Below are positions 6,743 to 12,441 of a stretch of DNA of 12,441 bases, piece by piece. The stretch comes from Methylomonas sp. GTDB taxonomy: Bacteria; Pseudomonadota; Gammaproteobacteria; Methylococcales; Methylomonadaceae. Location: positions 1 through 12,441 of the forward strand of contig JALXCS010000315.1 in NCBI GenBank assembly GCA_026990815.1. Reading direction: 5' to 3'. The notes under the pieces were generated by a model. That model did no database searches. It was not told the DNA's origin and was given only the letters and a program-made list of their open reading frames with translations. The stretch's first letter is position 1; each line of letters opens with the position of its first letter. The translations under genes were made by a program, and so were the position numbers.

Positions 6743-7555
6743 TTAATAATAACCTGCTGAGAAGTCCTCTTCTACCGATTTATTTAATACTGTGCCCATA
6801 AATTTGTTCTCATCAATCAATTCAATACTGCGCTGCACCTCATCTTCGGTATTTTCACCTTCCGCAACGACCAGCAAACAAGCATCAACATTCGGCATAA
6901 ATACCAAAGCATCGTCAATTTGTAACAATGGCGGTAAATCAACTACAACAATACGATCAGAATATCGATGTTTGAGTTCTTTTGCCAACTCTAGCATTCT
7001 CGGTGTCGTCAATAAGTCAGAGGAACGATTTAATGGACGGCCTGCTGGCAAAATCACAAGGGATTCCAGACCTGGATGAATAAGAATTTCAGGGATGGTT
7101 TGACCTCCTTCAAAATAGTCGATCAAACCAACTTCGGGAGACAAACCAAAATATTGATGAATACTGGGATTTCTGAAATCAAGATCGGCAAGCAAAACAC
7201 TGTAGTTAGCATCCATTGCAATACTGATCGCCAAATTTGAGGCCGTCAACGATTTTCCGGCTCCGGAAACTGGACTAGTGATGGCTAATACATTGGCGCC
7301 AGTGGTACGCATACGTTGAATAACCTTGGTTCTGAGAATTTTAAAAACATCTCCTCTTGGATCATCTTCAATTCCAGCAACCAATTTGTTTTTTAATAAA
7401 ACTGATGGCTGAGTGTCAACTTGCCGTGTTTGAGAATAGCTTATCTCTTTTGTCGCAACACGGTCATTGTCAAGATTAATTGACGCAGAAGCTTGCTGGG
7501 CAGTTGCATCACGCTGTTTTTTTGCTTTATCTAAAGCTTGTTGTATCAGTTCCAT
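6743..7555 (-). CDS. XrtA-type exopolysaccharide tyrosine autokinase (BY-kinase)
   Basis: A 270-residue cytoplasmic bacterial tyrosine kinase of the CpsD/Wzc-kinase superfamily, thought to drive polymerisation and export cycles by phosphorylating itself while bound to the chain-length determinant. The N-terminus (MELIQQALDKAKKQR) is the helix that usually starts this subfamily. Walker A is SPVSGAGKS (94-102), Walker A' VLLADLDFRNP (120-130) and Walker B VVVDLPPLL (203-211). DDPRGDVFKILRTKV (64-78) matches the EaYRxLRT-type region used in oligomer contacts. The tyrosine tail is minimal: only Tyr269 and Tyr270 at the extreme C-terminus, where many relatives carry a longer cluster. TAGGA lies 7 bases before the ATG. 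The partner PCP gene lies immediately upstream, a split arrangement like that of Gram-positive CpsC/CpsD rather than fused Wzc. Confidence 0.9.
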   Translation of the reverse strand: MELIQQALDKAKKQRDATAQQASASINLDNDRVATKEISYSQTRQVDTQPSVLLKNKLVAGIEDDPRGDVFKILRTKVIQRMRTTGANVLAITSPVSGAGKSLTASNLAISIAMDANYSVLLADLDFRNPSIHQYFGLSPEVGLIDYFEGGQTIPEILIHPGLESLVILPAGRPLNRSSDLLTTPRMLELAKELKHRYSDRIVVVDLPPLLQIDDALVFMPNVDACLLVVAEGENTEDEVQRSIELIDENKFMGTVLNKSVEEDFSAGYY

Positions 7556-7625
7556 TTGTTTTCCTAAAAATATTCATATTCAAATACATTGCTCCAAAAC
7601 AATATTGAAACAATGATGCTAAATT

Positions 7626-7647
7626 TTGAAGTTATCAACTGCTTCAA
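7626..7647. repeat. inverted repeat at the end of the chain-length gene
   Basis: TTGAAG (7626-7631) and CTTCAA (7642-7647) are perfect complements around a 10-base loop and overlap the stop codon of the chain-length determinant. No T-run follows on either strand, so it is not a clear terminator. It might stabilise or process the transcript between this gene and the kinase, or be chance. Confidence 0.25.
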
Positions 7648-9392
7648 CTAATTTTTCTGTTTAGCACATACCATAAAACATCCAGAGGCATCACAAAAAA
7701 ATGAAACAAAACAATCACTATGATTATAGCGGCAATAGCGGCCAAAGTAATTTTAAGCTTCAATTTTTTTGCTTCTTCCAAGTCCTCCTCATTTTCAATA
7801 TATGGAATAACAACTAATGGATATGCACCAGTTGCAGCCAACATTCCTTTTGAGCCAAAGATATTCTGGTTAATACTTTCCTTGATAAGAGCATAGGCTA
7901 AAGCAGCGCCAATCGATAACATAAACCCCAACAGGACAATAACCTTTCGGTTTGGTTTGTCAGGTTCGTCTGGGAACAAAGGAGGTTCAATCAAAGAAAA
8001 ACGCTCCGCCTTTCTTCCTTGTTCCATTGCTTGCGCCATATCCGCTTCCATTTGCTTGGCTTTGACTTCACGGTATTTCTGGGTGGCATTTTCATAATTC
8101 CGGGTTAAATCCTGATATTCCCGTTCGACTTGGGGCGCTTTCAACAACCCCTCCTGAAAAGAATCCAATTTATCCATTAATTTATCTTTAGCGACCCGCA
8201 TCGCTCTTAAATCGGACTTTGCAGCATTTAATTGAGCAAGTAACTGAATATATGCTGGATTATCCGGCTTGGTTTTAACTGCACGCTTGGTAGAAGGTTT
8301 TTTTAATTCTTTCTCTAAATTTGCTACTACTTGCTTTAATTTCTTTACATCTGGATGCTGGGACGAATATCGCTTGGTTAAGGCCGCCAATTCACCTCGT
8401 TTGTCCTTGAGTTGAGCAACAATTTCAGTATTATCGATTCCACCAACTTCCTTTTCCAATGCTTCAATCTCTTTTTTCATTTTGACAACATCAGGGTGAT
8501 TACTAGAATATCTGGCTTTCAACCCGACATACTCTGCCTGTAAAGATTTGAGTCGATCCTGTGAGCCATAAATTCGTTCACCCGTTGCAGAAAAAACCGA
8601 CATATTGGGTTCAATTTGTGCTAGCTCAGCCTCCAAATATAAAATACGTTCATTGAGCGATGTTATCTGCCTGTCCGTATCCATAATTTGCTGGTCAGTC
8701 CGATCCATCAGGTTCATATTTAACTGCTGCAATTCAGGAAGGCTTGTAGAGTTTCTTTCCTTAAAATCAGCTAACTCTTTTTCCAATTCGTCAATTTGTT
8801 CGGCAAGCTTTTCGGATTCCATTGCCAAAAAGCTGGTTGCTTGGCTAGCAACTTCAGAACGACGCTTTAAATTTTCATCTAGATACAAATTAACCAGCTC
8901 ATTTGCTACTTGTTGAGCTTTTTGCGGGGATTCATGCTCAAAAGATAGTGTAAATGCAATGGTAGCTTGGGTTGGCCTGCCGCTTACGGGGTCAACAACA
9001 TCAGCACTCACCATATCCAAATGGATATCCTCTCTCATGTCCTCTACGACTACAGAAATAGGTTCTTTCTTTATTTCGTCCTGATAAAGCCCATATTTTT
9101 TTATGATTTTCTTGAGATTAGCAGAACTCATTACCCTTTGGCTGATTACCTGAATTCGTTGATCTGCATAACTGGTCACCGTCGACCTTACCAGATCCTG
9201 GGGTATTTCCTGTTGCTCAATCAATATAATAGCGCTTGACTTATAAGTTGCCGGCCACTTTACTGCGATTATGACAGTCAATAAAAACAATACCGCAAAA
9301 ATCAGTATCATTTTATTCTTATTGCGCTTAAACATCGCAATATAATCTTGCAGTCCCTTAACTTCTTCTTCCATCATTAATTCACTGTTCAT
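7644..9392 (-). CDS. XrtA-type polysaccharide chain-length determinant (Wzz/PCP)
   Basis: An inner-membrane co-polymerase of 582 residues that sets polymer length. TM1 spans about 28-46. The Wzz domain follows (TYKSSAIILIEQQEIP, 49-64), then a long periplasmic coiled coil (about 155-455), then TM2 at 483-503. After TM2 comes a short cytoplasmic stretch with PLVVIPYIENEEDL (525-538) and a third hydrophobic segment (548-568) ending in MPLDVLWYVL, features I associate with PCPs of XrtA/PEP-CTERM loci rather than classical two-TM Wzz. There is no fused kinase; the kinase is the next gene. The coiled coil contains a near-exact internal duplication, RYSSNHPDV (294-302) and RYSSQHPDV (341-349), each followed by an LEKE-type helix. 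No strong ribosome binding site is seen at this ATG; Met6 or Met7 are alternative starts. Confidence 0.9.
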   Translation of the reverse strand: MNSELMMEEEVKGLQDYIAMFKRNKNKMILIFAVLFLLTVIIAVKWPATYKSSAIILIEQQEIPQDLVRSTVTSYADQRIQVISQRVMSSANLKKIIKKYGLYQDEIKKEPISVVVEDMREDIHLDMVSADVVDPVSGRPTQATIAFTLSFEHESPQKAQQVANELVNLYLDENLKRRSEVASQATSFLAMESEKLAEQIDELEKELADFKERNSTSLPELQQLNMNLMDRTDQQIMDTDRQITSLNERILYLEAELAQIEPNMSVFSATGERIYGSQDRLKSLQAEYVGLKARYSSNHPDVVKMKKEIEALEKEVGGIDNTEIVAQLKDKRGELAALTKRYSSQHPDVKKLKQVVANLEKELKKPSTKRAVKTKPDNPAYIQLLAQLNAAKSDLRAMRVAKDKLMDKLDSFQEGLLKAPQVEREYQDLTRNYENATQKYREVKAKQMEADMAQAMEQGRKAERFSLIEPPLFPDEPDKPNRKVIVLLGFMLSIGAALAYALIKESINQNIFGSKGMLAATGAYPLVVIPYIENEEDLEEAKKLKLKITLAAIAAIIIVIVLFHFFVMPLDVLWYVLNRKIS

Positions 9393-9450
9393 AAAAAATT
9401 TCTATATTGAATACTTAAAACTGTTTTGTCTATATCTCTTAAAGATAGCA

Positions 9451-10827
9451 CTAAAATTCTTGTGTTGAAAACTTATCCCATTGATATTTTAAAGTTATGA
9501 AGACGGCATTTGATTCTGCAGTACTGGTAATATTAGACGTAGAATTTTCTCCCGGCTCATATTCCTGCCTGCGGTAACGATAACCGCCAGATAAACTCAA
9601 CTGCCGATTAAATTGCCAGCGTAGTTGTGGAGTAACGGAATAATAGGTTCTGTCTCGTGAAATCTGAGTATTCTCAGTGGATTTTGTCATATGAATTGCA
9701 CCATTTAACAAAAAGTGCAGATGTTGCGTGATTTTATACAGGGAGTCAAACGAAAACCTGTCGACAGTACGTAGCCCTTCTGAGCCTGACGGACTTGTGC
9801 TTCTGGAATAGCTGATACTGGCATCGCCTTTTTCAAACTGCTTTTCTGTACTTACTGTAAAAACTAGCCCTGTTTGACTGTCAGAAAAAGGCTGTAACCG
9901 CCTGTTTCCAACAACATCAAAAACTCTTCCATCAATAATCCGAACCCGTCTACCATTAACAACAGCATCTCCATCAGGCCCATTACTGAAAAAGTTAGTA
10001 GGAACTAAAGCCTCGCTATCAACAATTTTAACCCCATCTGTTTGCGTAAAACGCAATCCACCCATGATAGAAGCTGTCCAGGTTTCAGAAAAACTGTAAT
10101 TCAATCCGGTATTGATTGTAACTTCATCTACTTGCAAATCGACTTCAGGCTGTTCAAATCTTGACCATCCAACAGTCGCATAATTTTGTAACTTGGCATT
10201 CCATTGATGAAAAAAGGTAAGTGAGACTGAATCATAGGTATAATCCGTATAACGAGATGTTTGAGATTCACCATAACTGACATCGGTATGCGAGTAATTG
10301 GCCTGGAGATATTTATCCTCAGACAATAAAAACATCCAGTCCGGAGAAACTGTCCACGTCCATCTTGGAATATTTTCTAAAATCCCAGTCACATCCAGAC
10401 CGGCTGTCAATGTACTTTCCTGATTATAACCTGCAGTAAACCCAAAAGTATTTCTTGCATCAAGATTATAACTGGATTTAAAATCCAGAAAGAAATTCTC
10501 ATGGTCTAAATCCAGATCCGAGAAAAATTTTTTAACAGCAACTTTTCCTTTAAAAAAAACATCGTAATTATCAGACCTTACCCCTGTCTTGACATCTGCA
10601 GTCGTAATGATGCCATAGGCATCAATGCCAACACCCTTCCGCAATTTGCTCAGAAAAGTATCAGTGAACAATCGCTTATTATCGTCATATTCGGTTCTCA
10701 AGCTAAATGAAGGTTGGATATACCATTCTTCAGCAACAGCATTGACTGAAAAACCCGTCGAAAAAATCAGTAGAAACTTAATTAACCAAGTTTTTCGATT
10801 GTCTTGATGGAACTTTACAGAAGCCAT
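9451..10827 (-). CDS. outer-membrane beta-barrel of the EPS/PEP-CTERM locus
   Basis: About 458 residues from this start. A signal peptide with a hydrophobic core (FLLIFSTGFSV) ends in Ala-Val-Ala before Glu33. The mature part consists of alternating amphipathic beta strands rich in Tyr, Trp, Thr and Ser. It begins WYIQPSFSLRTEYDDN, like the PEP-CTERM-associated OM proteins (TIGR03016-type) and other 'TDN' barrels, and finishes near the C-terminus with VFITLKYQW and a terminal Phe, consistent with BAM-dependent insertion. An Arg/Asp-rich stretch (about 285-320) interrupts the strands and is probably a large loop. The frame is open back to a GTG at 10863 and an ATG at 10845; the ATG at 10827 gives the most normal signal peptide, but none has a clear ribosome binding site. 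It follows the OPX gene by 25-61 bases and is its likely outer-membrane partner. Confidence 0.8.
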   Translation of the reverse strand: MASVKFHQDNRKTWLIKFLLIFSTGFSVNAVAEEWYIQPSFSLRTEYDDNKRLFTDTFLSKLRKGVGIDAYGIITTADVKTGVRSDNYDVFFKGKVAVKKFFSDLDLDHENFFLDFKSSYNLDARNTFGFTAGYNQESTLTAGLDVTGILENIPRWTWTVSPDWMFLLSEDKYLQANYSHTDVSYGESQTSRYTDYTYDSVSLTFFHQWNAKLQNYATVGWSRFEQPEVDLQVDEVTINTGLNYSFSETWTASIMGGLRFTQTDGVKIVDSEALVPTNFFSNGPDGDAVVNGRRVRIIDGRVFDVVGNRRLQPFSDSQTGLVFTVSTEKQFEKGDASISYSRSTSPSGSEGLRTVDRFSFDSLYKITQHLHFLLNGAIHMTKSTENTQISRDRTYYSVTPQLRWQFNRQLSLSGGYRYRRQEYEPGENSTSNITSTAESNAVFITLKYQWDKFSTQEF

Positions 10828-10888
10828 AGCGGTGATTGTTTCCATTACATTGATAAAAAACACAGGGTTTCAATTCCCTACCAAATTA

Positions 10889-11476
10889 CTATGGAACTAC
10901 AATGACATCGCCACTTTGTAAAATGATATTTTGCTCAAGATCATCACCGTCTTCAACATCACCATATTCAAATTCAATGGCTTTTTGCTTACCGGTATTA
11001 TCCCTTCTCAAAATGACTATATTATTAACCGAAGCAAAAGGCGTCATTCCCCCAGCCATACTTAAGGCTTGCATGACATCTATTTTACTGGTCATTAAAT
11101 ATTGATCCGGCTTGTTTACCTTGCCAATAACGTAAATCTTGTTCCCTAACAATTGCTTCGCAGAAACAGTCACAACCGGATCAGAAATATATGTTGAAAG
11201 TGCATCAGAGATTTTCTTTTGAATTTGTTCCAGACTTAAACCCTGGGCCTTAAAATCCCCAACCAATGGAAATGAAACACCGCCATCAGGTCTAACCAAA
11301 ACTTCTTGCAGTAATCCTTCTTCTTTCCAGACATTTATTTCAAGAACATCGCCAGGCTGAACCAAATACGCCTCAGTAGCTACAACTTTTTCATCAGCAT
11401 AAACTTTACTCAAACATGTCAGCATAACCAGCAAGATCGCCATTGAAGGCTTAACAATATGTTTTAATTCGGTCAT
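10889..11476 (-). CDS. short periplasmic polysaccharide export protein (OPX, Wza-like)
   Basis: A 195-residue export protein of the XrtA/PEP-CTERM type. The signal peptide ends Lys-Val-Tyr-Ala before Asp28; Cys21 is preceded by Thr, so a lipobox is not convincing. The Poly_export (PES) domain covers about 37-107, with YLVQPGDVLEINVW (37-50) and VRPDGGVSFPLVGDFKAQG (61-79). One SLBB domain follows (KIYVIGKVNKPDQY, 113-126, through AGGMTPFASVNNIVILRR, 141-158). The protein ends ILQSGDVIVVP. E. coli Wza is about twice as long and has a C-terminal helix forming its outer-membrane pore; that part is absent, so a separate outer-membrane channel is needed, plausibly the barrel encoded next. GAGG lies 7 bases before the ATG. 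It is the first gene of the EPS block, 67 bases after corC. Confidence 0.92.
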   Translation of the reverse strand: MTELKHIVKPSMAILLVMLTCLSKVYADEKVVATEAYLVQPGDVLEINVWKEEGLLQEVLVRPDGGVSFPLVGDFKAQGLSLEQIQKKISDALSTYISDPVVTVSAKQLLGNKIYVIGKVNKPDQYLMTSKIDVMQALSMAGGMTPFASVNNIVILRRDNTGKQKAIEFEYGDVEDGDDLEQNIILQSGDVIVVP

Positions 11477-11532
11477 TTATATTCCTCTTTTCCTTAGCTT
11501 CAAGCTTAAAAACATAGTATGAATCATTAATT

Positions 11533-11547
11533 TTAATATAATATTAA
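11533..11547. repeat. perfect AT palindrome between corC and the EPS block
   Basis: TTAATAT, a central A, then ATATTAA form a perfect 7+1+7 palindrome that overlaps the corC stop codon. It lies about 57 bases upstream of the first export gene. It could be an operator or part of an AT-rich promoter, but I could not fit a convincing -35/-10 pair, and such palindromes arise easily in AT-rich DNA. Confidence 0.25.
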
Positions 11548-12404
11548 CTATCTAACTTTTTTTCTTTGTTTATTTTTAATTTCAATAGATGCACTCTTCG
11601 GGTATCAGCTCTGATAACCTCGAATCTGAATTTTCCGAAATCCAGTTTTTCACCTTTCTTTGGCATATGCTCCAATTGATGGACAATCCACCCCGCCAAA
11701 GTATCAAACTCATTTTCTTCAAGATTGGCTGAAAAACGGGTATTGAATTCATCAATTGGCATTAATGCTTTTATAGAATATTCATTCTCTTTACGCTGAA
11801 TGACAAATTCCTCTTCTTCTGCATCATGTTCATCTTCAATTTCACCAACAATTTGTTCCAATACATCTTCAATAGTAATCAATCCAGCGGTTGCCCCATA
11901 CTCGTCAACCACGATGGCCATATGATTTTTAGTCGCTCTAAATTCTTTCAGCAAAACATTCAATCGTTTACTTTCAGGAACTATCACAGTTGACCGCATG
12001 ATTTTTTCAACCTTCACACTTTGATTCTTTAAAATATAAGGCAGAAGATCCTTAGCCAGTAACACGCCAACCACTTCACTACGATCATCTTCAATGACAG
12101 GGAAACGTGAATGGGCAGTTTCTATCACCACTGGAAAAATCTCTTTTAGCTGCGCATCTCTGGAGACAACAGTCATTTGTGCCCGGGGCACCATCACTTC
12201 CCTGGCTCGTGCTTCAGATACGCGAAGCACACCTTGAATCATTCGAAATGCATCATTGTCTAATAATCTTTTTTTCTTTGCCTCTTTTAAAATTTCCAGC
12301 AGATCATCACGATCCTGAGGCTCCCCAGTTATAAGCTGATTAATCCTGTCAATCCAGCTTTTCTGCTGGGGCTTGGTACTCGGGGGTTGGTCGTCGCTCA
12401 TCAT
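11544..12404 (-). CDS. corC: CorC/YbeX-type CBS-domain protein
   Basis: A 286-residue soluble protein like E. coli CorC (YbeX, 292 residues), linked to Mg2+/Co2+ resistance or efflux and, from its usual neighbours, to ribosome and envelope functions. After a charged N-terminus (RDDLLEILKEAKKKRLLDNDAFRMI, 32-56 in two adjoining helices) come two CBS motifs. The first is about 68-127 (EVMVPRAQM, SRFPVIEDD, VVGVLLAKDLL). The second is about 131-188 (IMRSTVIVPE, MAIVVDEYGATAGLITIEDVLEQIVGEI in adjoining segments). The CorC/HlyC transporter-associated domain covers about 205-278. It lacks the DUF21 membrane domain of larger CorB-type proteins. AGGAG (12410-12414) lies 5 bases before the ATG. In many gammaproteobacteria the order is ybeZ-ybeY-corC-lnt; here the gene downstream is an EPS export gene instead of lnt. 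The upstream context is cut off. Confidence 0.95.
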   Translation of the reverse strand: MMSDDQPPSTKPQQKSWIDRINQLITGEPQDRDDLLEILKEAKKKRLLDNDAFRMIQGVLRVSEARAREVMVPRAQMTVVSRDAQLKEIFPVVIETAHSRFPVIEDDRSEVVGVLLAKDLLPYILKNQSVKVEKIMRSTVIVPESKRLNVLLKEFRATKNHMAIVVDEYGATAGLITIEDVLEQIVGEIEDEHDAEEEEFVIQRKENEYSIKALMPIDEFNTRFSANLEENEFDTLAGWIVHQLEHMPKKGEKLDFGKFRFEVIRADTRRVHLLKLKINKEKKLDS

Positions 12405-12441
12405 TAACTCTCCTGAAAATAGGGATTACTTATATTTATTG

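Noticed and set aside
11410..11420. Lipoprotein signal in the OPX protein (Cys21)
   Set aside because: The residue before Cys is Thr rather than Gly, Ala or Ser, and a good signal peptidase I site (Val-Tyr-Ala) follows a few residues later.
1..12441. CRISPR array, insertion sequence, tRNA, phage or known defence system
   Set aside because: No regularly spaced repeats, transposase, integrase, tRNA-like cloverleaf or defence domains seen on either strand; all sizeable frames are explained by the genes listed.

Overview
The window looks like chromosomal DNA of an AT-rich gammaproteobacterium. The calls behind this are a CorC of E. coli YbeX type, a WecC that can be followed along its whole length against the enterobacterial enzyme, a short bacterial GloA-type glyoxalase I, and an exopolysaccharide (EPS) export set of the XrtA/PEP-CTERM type. 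XrtA-type EPS loci are common in methylotrophs and other aquatic proteobacteria, but I cannot name a genus. I see no rRNA, tRNA, CRISPR array, insertion sequence or phage gene.

Region 1 (1-1643) runs leftward. A voltage-sensor K+ channel with a C-terminal zinc ribbon (664-1536) is followed after a very short gap by glyoxalase I (198-638). Downstream lies a possible 22-residue membrane peptide (9-77) with a strong ribosome binding site. Glyoxalase plus K+ channel recalls the E. coli link between methylglyoxal detoxification and K+ efflux, but with a channel of a different architecture.

Region 2 (1644-4311) holds two predicted lipoproteins that converge and overlap by 17 bases. One is a rightward alpha/beta hydrolase. 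The other is a leftward, cysteine-rich beta-propeller resembling PQQ-dependent dehydrogenases.

Region 3 (4386-11476) is the main block, all leftward. In transcription order it encodes a short periplasmic polysaccharide export (OPX) protein, an outer-membrane beta-barrel, an XrtA-type chain-length determinant (PCP), a BY-type tyrosine autokinase, an ExeA/GspA-like AAA ATPase, and UDP-ManNAc dehydrogenase (WecC). Together these could control polymer length in the inner membrane (PCP plus kinase), pass polymer through the periplasm (OPX) and across the outer membrane (barrel). WecC would supply UDP-ManNAcA. No glycosyltransferase, flippase, polymerase or exosortase is present. The block is bounded by corC on one side and the convergent lipoprotein pair on the other, so polymer assembly must be encoded elsewhere.

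Region 4 (11544-12404) is corC, whose upstream partners (usually ybeZ-ybeY) would lie outside the window. No gap between genes exceeds about 130 bases.
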